A DNA stretch of 6,990 nucleotides from Candidatus Cloacimonadota bacterium. GTDB taxonomy: Bacteria; Cloacimonadota; Cloacimonadia; Cloacimonadales; Cloacimonadaceae. The position numbers were made by a program, and so were the translations under genes. The notes below the pieces were generated by a model. The model saw only the letters and a program-made list of their open reading frames with translations, was not told the DNA's origin and did not search any database. The stretch is from contig JALNYD010000139.1 in the NCBI GenBank assembly GCA_023230025.1, forward strand, positions 1 to 6,990, written 5' to 3'. Shown one piece after another: positions 1-6,372 of the stretch. How positions within the stretch are numbered: position 1 is the stretch's first letter; the number at the start of each line of letters is the position of its first letter.

Positions 1-8
1 TAGTATAT

Positions 9-14
9 GAGGAG
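9..14 (+). promoter_or_regulatory. Ribosome binding site of the short upstream ORF
   Basis: GAGGAG, 7 nt before ATG 22. Near-ideal sequence and spacing argue that the 45-residue ORF is, or recently was, a translated gene start and not a chance ORF. Confidence 0.6.
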
Positions 15-21
15 TAATTCT

Positions 22-159
22 ATGATATCAGTAGAATACTTGTTGGTTGCGTTCACGGATTTGACCCTGACCGCCTTTGACATACCCAAATTGCGAGGTT
101 ATTTTTCACGCAAATATGCTGATGAACATTGTAAATACCTATTTATCGGTTCCCAATGA
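22..159 (+). CDS. 45-residue ORF, possibly a truncated Cas6-family N-terminus
   Basis: A short ORF starts at ATG 22 and ends at TGA 157-159. A strong ribosome binding site, GAGGAG at 9-14, lies 7 nt before the ATG, so translation is plausible. The stop overlaps a possible upstream start of cse1 (ATG 156, ATGA junction). The product is 45 residues. The stretch around residues 15-28 (LTAFDIPKLRGYF) resembles from memory the N-terminal ferredoxin-like part of Cas6b-type endoribonucleases, which read roughly 'IPxLRGxxxxKx' before a conserved HNH/YRYP segment. Here the ORF stops just before that segment would come, and no other frame picks it up before cse1. It may be a relic of a Cas6 gene from an earlier or neighbouring CRISPR system, or an unrelated small peptide. 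It sits where cas3 usually lies in type I-E operons and is clearly not Cas3. The reading frame is certain; the family assignment is tentative. Confidence 0.45.
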   Translation: MISVEYLLVAFTDLTLTAFDIPKLRGYFSRKYADEHCKYLFIGSQ

Positions 160-179
160 ATATCCATGATGTAACAAAT

Positions 180-184
180 GGAGG
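180..184 (+). promoter_or_regulatory. Ribosome binding site that favours GTG 189 as cse1 start
   Basis: GGAGG followed by TATA and GTG 189. The same layout, GGAGG-AATA-GTG, precedes cas6e at 4329-4340. The alternative ATG at 156 has no comparable purine-rich site. Confidence 0.65.
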
Positions 185-188
185 TATA

Positions 189-1547
189 GTGAATTACAAC
201 ATTATCAGAAACCCATGGCTTTTTATGGTTTTCAAAGATTCCACCACCAGGCGATTAAGCATAATTGAAGCCTTGGAAAAAGCAAAACAAGCCCACCTTG
301 CATATAGTAACCCCATGGACAGAGTGGCAGTTTTTAGATTTCTGTTGGCTGCAATGTACTGGTGTTGGAAAGAAACAGCTGTGCCCATTCAGGGAGACAG
401 AATACCAAAAGAATGGGTAGATTATCTTGAGGGAAAAGCGGATTTATTTGAATTCTTGGGTGAGGGAAAACGATTTATGCAGAGAAGCGGATTGTCCAGG
501 TTACGTCCCGCCAGTGAGCTTATCCACGAAATTCCTAAAGGTAACAATTTCTGGCATTTTTACCATATAAGAGACTATACAGCGGGCATTTGCACACATT
601 GCATGGTATCCGGCACACTAAGACTACCATTATTCTTTGTTAGCGGACGCCCCAATTTAAAATCGGGCATCAACGGATCACCCCCTATTTATGCAATAAG
701 ATGGGGGAAAAATCTATGGGATACCATTTGCTTGAATTGGCAACCCAGAGAAGATTTGGGAGAACCTATTTGGGTGGAACCTTATCGATACAAGCCAGAG
801 GAAAAAGTCCCACTATTAAGTGGCATGACTGTCCCGGCAAGACTGCTTTACATCGATGATCCAATATTGGACGATCGCCCATGCTGCGTTTGCGGAGAGC
901 GACCTGGATCTTTGCACTACACATGCAAGTTTGAAGCTGCCGGAACTTTGGAGAACCCAAATTGGAGAGATCCTTTTGAGATTAGATCCGCTGAAAAAAC
1001 AACAAAAGCATCAGACATCACCGGTACCAAGAAACTGAAATATGATGTGAAAACACATCGTTTGCTGCCTCACATAATGGATTCAATGAACGTAAAGCCC
1101 GGTGACAGGATATTACTTGTAGGCTTTGCTGTGGACAAGGCAAAATACGTTGATATCTGGGAACGCGTCATCAGAGTTCCCAAAGAAAAAATTGCGGAAG
1201 ATAGTATTGAACTCTTGAGTAATTTACATAAATCAATCAAGCAAACTGCTTCAAATACTTATCTTCCGAATAGAAAAGCCAGAAAAGATAGGGCGAAAAA
1301 GCTGAAAGAATCTCTGCAAAATGATCTTTTGCCTGATGCTGAGTCTAAAGTAGATAAACTCATGAAAGAATATCTGGCAGGAGAGCTTACATTTGATGCC
1401 ATAGCGTCCGTTTATTCCAAATACACAAGAACAGCCGCCAGGATGCTTGTAACAGGTATCAGCTCAAAGCAGATCAGTGATAGAAATCTAATCGCATATT
1501 CATTGCCAAAGGCAATTACAGAAAATGATTCCGGGAAAAAACAGTGA
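189..1547 (+). CDS. cse1: Cse1 (Cas8e/CasA), large subunit of type I-E Cascade
   Basis: Cse1 is the large Cascade subunit. It reads the PAM, starts DNA unwinding and, in normal I-E systems, docks Cas3. I chose GTG 189 (452 residues) because of its GGAGG site and because the product then opens MNYNIIRNPWL, like the 'MNLLxDPWI' opening of the family. ATG 156 would give 463 residues and an unusual 11-residue extension. Numbering from ATG 156, the L1-loop region lies near residues 141-180 and includes NLKSGINGSPP, equivalent to the KSGxRGGxP motif of E. coli Cse1. Two CxxC pairs, C146/C149 and C243/C246, probably form a zinc site. The C-terminal part from about residue 340 is charged and helical, matching the helical-bundle domain. 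The length is somewhat short of the E. coli protein (502). It ends 10 nt before cse2. With no cas3 nearby, its Cas3-docking role may be lost. The family call is firm; the start is likely but not certain. Confidence 0.93.
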   Translation: MNYNIIRNPWLFMVFKDSTTRRLSIIEALEKAKQAHLAYSNPMDRVAVFRFLLAAMYWCWKETAVPIQGDRIPKEWVDYLEGKADLFEFLGEGKRFMQRSGLSRLRPASELIHEIPKGNNFWHFYHIRDYTAGICTHCMVSGTLRLPLFFVSGRPNLKSGINGSPPIYAIRWGKNLWDTICLNWQPREDLGEPIWVEPYRYKPEEKVPLLSGMTVPARLLYIDDPILDDRPCCVCGERPGSLHYTCKFEAAGTLENPNWRDPFEIRSAEKTTKASDITGTKKLKYDVKTHRLLPHIMDSMNVKPGDRILLVGFAVDKAKYVDIWERVIRVPKEKIAEDSIELLSNLHKSIKQTASNTYLPNRKARKDRAKKLKESLQNDLLPDAESKVDKLMKEYLAGELTFDAIASVYSKYTRTAARMLVTGISSKQISDRNLIAYSLPKAITENDSGKKQ

Positions 1548-1553
1548 GGTGAT
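1546..1553 (+). promoter_or_regulatory. Ribosome binding site of cse2
   Basis: GAGGTGAT, overlapping the cse1 stop (TGA 1545-1547) and 4 nt before ATG 1558. It supports ATG 1558 over the in-frame ATG at 1525, which lies inside the end of cse1 and has no such site. Confidence 0.65.
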
Positions 1554-1557
1554 AACG

Positions 1558-2064
1558 ATGAATATAATGACAGTAAGATACATAGACAATTTATCAAATC
1601 TTAAAAGTGGTGAGATCTCAATCCTGCGAACCATGAGACACAAGGACCTTGATGAAGATCTGGACGGCTTCGACTTGTTCACCGGAATCTGGTGGCCGCT
1701 TAGAGAAAAGAATCAACGAGCACCTCAACGAGAAACTGCCTGGCTTATAGCCAAACTGTATGCTTGCTATCCTCTGCCCCAGGTAAATGAATCATTTATG
1801 CCTGTGTTATTGGGTATGCTCGCTCAATATAATGATGTTCTGGCAAAGCAGATTACAAAATTGAACGATACAATAGTTTCAACTCCTGTACCCATGCTGG
1901 AGCTACCCTTGGGACAAGCTATCAGAAAGATACAGAAGAAGTTTACCGGATTAGATTGGGTTAGTCTTACCGACACCCTTTCCCGGTGGGGATACAATAA
2001 GCAAAGAGAAGTTTGGGTACAAGCTTTTAATTCAGCAAAATATTCAAGAGAGGTAGAAAAATGA
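1558..2064 (+). CDS. cse2: Cse2 (Cas11/CasB), small subunit of type I-E Cascade
   Basis: Cse2 forms a dimer along the belly of Cascade and stabilises the crRNA-target R-loop, mainly by contacting the displaced strand. The product from ATG 1558 is 168 residues, close to the 160 of E. coli Cse2. Visible family features are the early GIWWPLRE segment (residues 43-50), the RETAWLIAKLYACYP helix (58-72) and the late LDWVSLTDTLSRWG segment (132-145), which match the W-rich and 'LxxDLxxW' motifs of Cse2 proteins. Sequence conservation in this family is low, so the position between cse1 and cas7e adds weight. Its last four bases overlap the cas7e start (ATGA at 2061-2064), which implies coupled translation. 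An in-frame ATG at 1525 would add 11 residues but lies within cse1. Confidence 0.92.
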   Translation: MNIMTVRYIDNLSNLKSGEISILRTMRHKDLDEDLDGFDLFTGIWWPLREKNQRAPQRETAWLIAKLYACYPLPQVNESFMPVLLGMLAQYNDVLAKQITKLNDTIVSTPVPMLELPLGQAIRKIQKKFTGLDWVSLTDTLSRWGYNKQREVWVQAFNSAKYSREVEK

Positions 2065-3182
2065 TCAATTCTTTGATTGAAATCCACATGATCCAGAATC
2101 ACTGTCCGGCCAATTTGAACCGAGATGATCTGGGAGCTCCTAAATCCTGCTATTTTGGTGGAGTTTTACGCTCCAGAATTTCCAGCCAGTGTATCAAACG
2201 CAGCATTCGTCTGTCTGATGATTTTAAGGACGTCCTGGGAGGAATTCGTACACGCAGACTTGCCGAGTTGATACAAAAATCGGTTACGGGCAAAGAAGTT
2301 AAGAAAAAAGCTAAAGATGTATTGAGTAAATTGGGAATAAAATCCGGAACCGCTGGTGCAGGTACGGATATGCTGGTATATACCACAGAAGAAGCCATAG
2401 CTCAAATGGCAGCACTAATCAAAAATGAAGACATGAGTGTGGATGATCTGATAGAGCCTATAGCGTCAATAATTTCTACGCAAACACAAGTGCCGGATAT
2501 GGCACTGTGTGGACGTATGCTAGAGACCGGTGAGATCAGAAATACAACTGTAGAAGCCGCTCTCCAGGTGGCACATGCAATTTCTACGCATGAATCCCGA
2601 CCTGAGATAGATTACTATGTAGCAGTGGATGATGTACCGGGAGAAGATGCGGGAGCAGGTTATCTGGATGAGGCTATGTATGCTTCGTCTTGTTTCTACA
2701 AGTACTTTTCCATCGATTGCGGACAGCTTCTCCATAATCTGGGAGGCAAAGAAGATCTTGCCGCGAAAACCATCGGCGCTTTCCTCCTCAGTGCTGCCAG
2801 AACCAATCCCAGCGGGAAACAGAACAGTTATGCCGCACACAATTATCCAGAAGGGATATTGGTAGAGATCAAGCAAAGGCCTTTCAACTATAGCAACGCC
2901 TTTATCGAACCGGTTGAATATGTAAAGGGTGCGGACATCATCAGCAGCAGCATCGGAAAATTATCAGTATACCTTCACGACATCAGCATTGGTTACTATT
3001 CCCATGATTCCGACCGAGCGATGTTCTGGTTCTCTCCGAATAAAAGACATCCCCTGGATGCTCTGACAGAAGGAAAGGACTACACACACATAGGTGTGTT
3101 GGAAGAACTTGTGTCCGCTATAATTTCTTCAACAGGCCATAATTGGGATGATGTAAAAAACATCAAAGCTTACGGAGAATAG
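2061..3182 (+). CDS. cas7e: Cas7e (Cse4/CasC), crRNA-binding backbone of Cascade
   Basis: Cas7e is the RRM-fold RNA-binding subunit; six copies coat the crRNA spacer in type I-E Cascade. The 373-residue product matches the E. coli protein (363) along its length. Key matches are NHCPANLNRDDL (13-24), FGGVLRSRISSQCIKRSIR (32-50), the VAHAISTHES segment (170-179) followed by IDYYVAVDDV (183-192), and GKQNSYAAHN (252-261) with NYSNAFIEPV (276-285). A preferred AGAGAGGT ribosome binding site lies at 2047-2054, 6 nt before ATG 2061. The gene overlaps cse2 by 4 nt and ends 4 nt before cas5e. Nothing is missing or unusual in the conserved blocks; the segment at residues 75-130, the region of the thumb-like insertion, is rich in lysine and acidic residues. 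Confidence 0.97.
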   Translation: MINSLIEIHMIQNHCPANLNRDDLGAPKSCYFGGVLRSRISSQCIKRSIRLSDDFKDVLGGIRTRRLAELIQKSVTGKEVKKKAKDVLSKLGIKSGTAGAGTDMLVYTTEEAIAQMAALIKNEDMSVDDLIEPIASIISTQTQVPDMALCGRMLETGEIRNTTVEAALQVAHAISTHESRPEIDYYVAVDDVPGEDAGAGYLDEAMYASSCFYKYFSIDCGQLLHNLGGKEDLAAKTIGAFLLSAARTNPSGKQNSYAAHNYPEGILVEIKQRPFNYSNAFIEPVEYVKGADIISSSIGKLSVYLHDISIGYYSHDSDRAMFWFSPNKRHPLDALTEGKDYTHIGVLEELVSAIISSTGHNWDDVKNIKAYGE

Positions 3183-3186
3183 CATT

Positions 3187-4338
3187 ATGGAATCCAACAC
3201 GCTCTTTCTCCGGCTGGAAGGTCACTTGCAGGCCTGGGGAAGCCATGAGTCCAAGTTAGCAATAAGAAGGACGCAAGGATTTCCTTCCAAATCCGCCATA
3301 GCTGGAATACTCTGTGCAGCTTTGGGAATTCCCAGAGAAAATTGTTCCCAGAAATGGCTTCCCACTATTGCTATGATGAAAATGGGAGTAAGAATAGATC
3401 GGCCGGGCATTAGGTGGTGGGACTATCATACTGTAGGGGCAGGTCAAAATATGCCGATCGCCGATTACCCCGCCGAGAAATTGGAGAACATCTCGAAGCC
3501 CCTCACAGAAAATGAAGCAAATATGGTCCGCAAAGTAAAGCCAGTAACTATGCTTACTCGCCGAGAATACCTAAGCGACGCCAGTTTTCTGGTTGCCTTG
3601 CAGGGACCTGCAGAAATCATCAAAGACTTGCAACAGGCTATAGAATCTCCGAAATGGCAGCTTTTTTTGGGCCGCAAAAATTGCCCGCCATCCCGTCCCA
3701 TAGCTGAACATGGCACAGGCTATTTTGAAAGTACCGTGCAAGCTCTGGCATCGCTACCTATAGCTAAAGGCCAATCATATGACGACGATGACATTGTTTT
3801 GTGGCTGGATTGGGAGCCCAATGACCACGATGAGGATATCCCGGATAGTGTTGAACAATTTTACGATGTCCCCGTCAGCTTCTCACCCCATGTGTACAAA
3901 CCGCGTTATGTGTACCCGATTTCTATACCGGCTACTTCATTTATGGAAGACACAACGCCATATCCCCAAAGAAAGTGGAGACCCGAACGGCCAAGAGCGA
4001 ACTATCAGAACAGTGAGTATAAACAGAAAAGAGCCCAGAGGTTGATCTTTGATCATGGTTTATGCGTGTTTTGCAAATCCCCTGCCACAACTGTTCAACA
4101 CATCAGTTATGCTCACGCCGGAGGCGACGAATCTTTGGACGAACTCCGATCTATGTGCCGTTTGTGTCATGATGCTGCAACTATGTTGGAATATGGCGCG
4201 AAAATGGGTATGTATCGCATTGATCCCTGCGACCCCGGTTGGAGGGAAGCGCTACTTGCAAAACGAAGGAAAATTGTGCAATTCAGATCCAGAGAGAAGC
4301 GAGCAGAAATAATGCAAAGAAAAGCCAGGGAGGAATAG
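3187..4338 (+). CDS. cas5e: Cas5e fused to a C-terminal HNH nuclease domain (Cas5-HNH)
   Basis: Cas5e caps the 5' handle of the crRNA and links Cse1 to the Cas7 backbone. Residues 1 to about 250 are a normal Cas5e: LFLRLEGHLQAWG (6-18), FPSKSAIAGILCAALGI (32-48), DYHTVG (79-84), REYLSDASFLVAL (126-138), LGRKNCPPSRP (161-171) and a late PVSFSPHVYKPRYVYP segment (229-244). After a proline- and arginine-rich linker (about 255-272), residues 273-345 form an HNH domain: zinc pair C293/C296, His305 as the likely catalytic residue, GGDESLDEL (312-320), second zinc pair C324/C327 and His328. A basic tail follows (358-383). E. coli Cas5e is only about 224 residues. The usual Asn of HNH is Glu319 here. 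An acidic stretch occupies 199-220. The fusion is one unbroken frame. By analogy with reported HNH-Cascades, the complex probably cleaves target DNA itself. The gene ends one base into the cas6e start. Confidence 0.97.
   Translation: MESNTLFLRLEGHLQAWGSHESKLAIRRTQGFPSKSAIAGILCAALGIPRENCSQKWLPTIAMMKMGVRIDRPGIRWWDYHTVGAGQNMPIADYPAEKLENISKPLTENEANMVRKVKPVTMLTRREYLSDASFLVALQGPAEIIKDLQQAIESPKWQLFLGRKNCPPSRPIAEHGTGYFESTVQALASLPIAKGQSYDDDDIVLWLDWEPNDHDEDIPDSVEQFYDVPVSFSPHVYKPRYVYPISIPATSFMEDTTPYPQRKWRPERPRANYQNSEYKQKRAQRLIFDHGLCVFCKSPATTVQHISYAHAGGDESLDELRSMCRLCHDAATMLEYGAKMGMYRIDPCDPGWREALLAKRRKIVQFRSREKRAEIMQRKAREE
4328..4333 (+). promoter_or_regulatory. Ribosome binding site that decides the cas6e start
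   Basis: GGGAGG, 4 nt before GTG 4338. It lies inside the last codons of cas5e and points to the overlapping TAGTG junction as the real start of cas6e, not the in-frame ATG at 4239 deep inside the HNH region. Confidence 0.75.
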
Positions 4339-5120
4339 TGTATTTGTCTTATCTTCTAATTGATACTGGGGGAAATCCTGATCGCCCTCGTCCCGGAAGA
4401 AATTGGTTATCAAATATATACAACGTTCATAGAAGGCTTTCAATGGCATTTCCAAAATACGAAGCCAAAAGAAAGGATCCCCATAATATCCGTCCCTTCT
4501 CCCCAGAAGGAATACAACCAAGATCATTTCTGTTTCGCATAGATCCGAAGATCGGAGAAAACTCTCAAAGAGCCATGATAATCGTTCAATCGCTTCTTGA
4601 GCCGGATTGGGAATACTGTTTTAATAATGCCCCGGATTTTTTGGCCGCAGCTCCGGAAATGAAGATCTATAATCCAGAATTTCACGTTGACATGCAGCTT
4701 TGTTTTCGCATTTTGATAAATCCCAGCATAAAAAGCGCAGTGCACAAATCTACGACACCCAAGAATGGTGAGAAAAGCAAACAAGGTAAAAGAATATCTT
4801 TGACATGGGATGAAAATTCTAGTCCGGAGGAAGCTATATCCGATTGGTTCAAATCCAAAACTCAAAATAATGGATTCAAGATAAACGAAATACATTTACG
4901 ACGTTTGAACTGGGTTAGTGGCACAAAATTGATACCTGAGCTAGATACAGATACGCAAACCGACTTACACTATCATCGTTTACGCTTTCGAGCAGCATTG
5001 CTGGAGGGAAAATTATGTGTGAAAGAAGTGCCTCTCTTTAATACTTGTCTGGAAAAAGGAATAGGGAGCGGAAAGAGCATGGGCTTTGGCTTGCTATCAG
5101 TTGTTCCCGTATCTGAATAA
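4338..5120 (+). CDS. cas6e: Cas6e (Cse3/CasE), crRNA-processing endoribonuclease
   Basis: Cas6e cuts the pre-crRNA at the 3' base of each repeat hairpin and stays bound to that hairpin in Cascade. The start is GTG 4338, sharing one base with the cas5e stop, with GGGAGG 4 nt upstream. The product then opens VYLSYLLID, like the MYLSKVxI opening of the family, and is 260 residues. His31 in NVHRRLSMAFP (29-39) matches the conserved catalytic histidine near the N-terminus of Cas6e proteins. LCFRILINPSIKS (121-133) matches the 'FRLRANPxK' block, and the C-terminal glycine-rich loop GIGSGKSMGFGLLS (241-254) closely matches E. coli. It is longer than E. coli Cas6e (199), with extra sequence mainly around residues 40-60 and 138-180. 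It ends one base before the cas1 start. An ATG at 4239 would add 33 residues encoded within cas5e and is unlikely. Confidence 0.96.
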   Translation: MYLSYLLIDTGGNPDRPRPGRNWLSNIYNVHRRLSMAFPKYEAKRKDPHNIRPFSPEGIQPRSFLFRIDPKIGENSQRAMIIVQSLLEPDWEYCFNNAPDFLAAAPEMKIYNPEFHVDMQLCFRILINPSIKSAVHKSTTPKNGEKSKQGKRISLTWDENSSPEEAISDWFKSKTQNNGFKINEIHLRRLNWVSGTKLIPELDTDTQTDLHYHRLRFRAALLEGKLCVKEVPLFNTCLEKGIGSGKSMGFGLLSVVPVSE

Positions 5121-5121
5121 T

Positions 5122-6081
5122 ATGGCTGCTTCGAATCTGCATCAGATACCCAAAATAAGCGATCGATTCTCTTATCTATATATTGAGCATGCAAAGATCG
5201 ATAAAGAGGATCAAGCAATTGCCATTCATAACGCATTTGGGAAAACACCGGTTCCATGCGCAGGATTGACTATGCTGATGCTGGGACCCGGTGTTTCGAT
5301 AACCCATGCCGCCATAATGGTATTGGCCGATTGTGGTTGCTTGATTGCCTGGACAGGTGAATTTGGGGTGCGTTTCTATGCTTCCGGCACAGGAATAACA
5401 AGAAGCTCCGCCAATATTATGAAACAAGCGTCATATTGGGCAAACGATCATTTGCACCTGAAAGTAGTAAGAGCCATGTATGCAATGCGTTTCCCAGAAA
5501 AACTTGATCCCGGACTTACTCTTCATCAGATAAGAGGTCACGAAGGAGTAAGAGTAAGAGACAGTTATGCCAGATTGTCAAAAGAATACAATGTGCATAT
5601 GGAAAAGAGGAATTATGACCGCAGTAAATGGGCAAAGCAAGATCCCATCAATAAAGCCCTCTCGGTCGCTAACTCGTGTCTGTATGGAATTTGCCACGCG
5701 GCCATCGTGGCAGCAGGATACTCTCCCGCATTAGGATTTGTCCACACGGGGAAGCAACTATCGTTTGTTTATGATATTGCAGATCTATACAAGATGGAAA
5801 CCTCCGTGGTTGCCGCTTTTAAGACCGTGGCAAGTGGCATCAATGAGCTTGAGAAAAGAACAAGGATGGCATGCCGCGATGAATTTTATGCTTTAGGACT
5901 GTTGAAAAGGATCGTACGAGATATTCATAATCTCTTTGACATAGAGGACCCACTTACCGCAGATATTGATGATTATGCCAGTGATCAAGCTCAACCGGGC
6001 GGATTGTGGGAACCTGGAAGCAAGGAGGCCGAGGGCGGCTTTCAATATGGCATTGAAGAGGATAGACAAGAAGGTTCATGA
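5122..6081 (+). CDS. cas1: Cas1, type I-E spacer integrase
   Basis: Cas1 is the metal-dependent integrase that, with Cas2, inserts new spacers at the first repeat. The start ATG 5122 gives 319 residues and aligns with the E. coli start; a TTG at 5086 in the same frame would add 12 residues encoded within cas6e. The metal-binding residues are all present and happen to carry E. coli numbering: Glu141 (in IRGHEGVRVR), His208 (in GFVHTGK) and Asp221 (in YDIADL), with Asp218 beside it. FGVRFYASG (81-89) and SCLYGICHAAIVAAGYSPALG (185-205) are further strong matches. The last ~40 residues are acidic and poorly conserved, as in other I-E Cas1 proteins. No clear ribosome binding site precedes ATG 5122, so translation is probably coupled to cas6e, whose stop lies one base upstream. 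It overlaps cas2 by 4 nt. Adaptation looks intact. Confidence 0.98.
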   Translation: MAASNLHQIPKISDRFSYLYIEHAKIDKEDQAIAIHNAFGKTPVPCAGLTMLMLGPGVSITHAAIMVLADCGCLIAWTGEFGVRFYASGTGITRSSANIMKQASYWANDHLHLKVVRAMYAMRFPEKLDPGLTLHQIRGHEGVRVRDSYARLSKEYNVHMEKRNYDRSKWAKQDPINKALSVANSCLYGICHAAIVAAGYSPALGFVHTGKQLSFVYDIADLYKMETSVVAAFKTVASGINELEKRTRMACRDEFYALGLLKRIVRDIHNLFDIEDPLTADIDDYASDQAQPGGLWEPGSKEAEGGFQYGIEEDRQEGS

Positions 6082-6362
6082 TGATAGTTCTTGTAATGGA
6101 AAACGTTCCCCCGGGCTTAAAAGGAGAACTAACTCGATGGCTCATGGAGATTAAAAGCGGTGTGTTTGTGGGACAAGTATCAGCCAGAGTAAGGGATATG
6201 CTGTGGAATAAAGTCCGGGAAAAATCCCAAGGCGGTCCCTGCACGTTGTTGATACAATCAAAATGTGAACAAGGTTTTGAAATTGATTTTTGGGGAAGCC
6301 CTACCAGAGTTCCAACCAATTGGGAGGGACTTCAGCTGATGACAAAGCCCGATAAGCCTTAA
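6078..6362 (+). CDS. cas2: Cas2, type I-E adaptation subunit
   Basis: This is Cas2 of the I-E type (CasF), the dimer that bridges two Cas1 dimers in the integration complex. It is 94 residues, the same length as the E. coli protein. Clear matches are MIVLVMENVPPGLKG (2-16), RWLMEIKSGVFVGQVSARVRD (20-40, family block LLEVRAGVYVGDVSAKIR), GFEIDFWG (66-73) and the closing GLQLM (84-88). Glu8 corresponds to the conserved acidic residue of I-E Cas2. The start overlaps the cas1 stop (ATGA at 6078-6081); a second ATG follows at 6081 and would remove only one residue. The stop lies just 10 nt before the first CRISPR repeat, so any leader sequence for the array must lie within this gene. Confidence 0.97.
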   Translation: MMIVLVMENVPPGLKGELTRWLMEIKSGVFVGQVSARVRDMLWNKVREKSQGGPCTLLIQSKCEQGFEIDFWGSPTRVPTNWEGLQLMTKPDKP

Positions 6363-6372
6363 TTTACCATGT

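Noticed and set aside
2520..2876. Minus-strand ORFs of 60-123 codons inside the cas genes (for example 2520-2876 and 4524-4895)
   Set aside because: They lie wholly within well-supported genes on the other strand, show no recognisable family features, and look like shadow frames.
4239..4337. ATG 4239 as the start of cas6e
   Set aside because: It would add 33 residues encoded inside the end of cas5e; GTG 4338 has a clear ribosome binding site and gives the family's normal N-terminus.
5086..5121. TTG 5086 as the start of cas1
   Set aside because: ATG 5122 aligns with the E. coli Cas1 start and directly follows the cas6e stop.
6256..6268. IHF-like site in cas2 (one mismatch from WATCAANNNNTTR)
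   Set aside because: It lies about 105 nt before the first repeat, farther than in E. coli leaders, and one-mismatch matches occur easily by chance. A similar one-mismatch match lies at 6953-6965 on the far side of the array.
6339..6370. Possible promoter for the array (ATGACA at 6339-6344, TACCAT at 6365-6370)
   Set aside because: The spacing is 20 nt and the -10 element is poor, so I cannot support it as a promoter.
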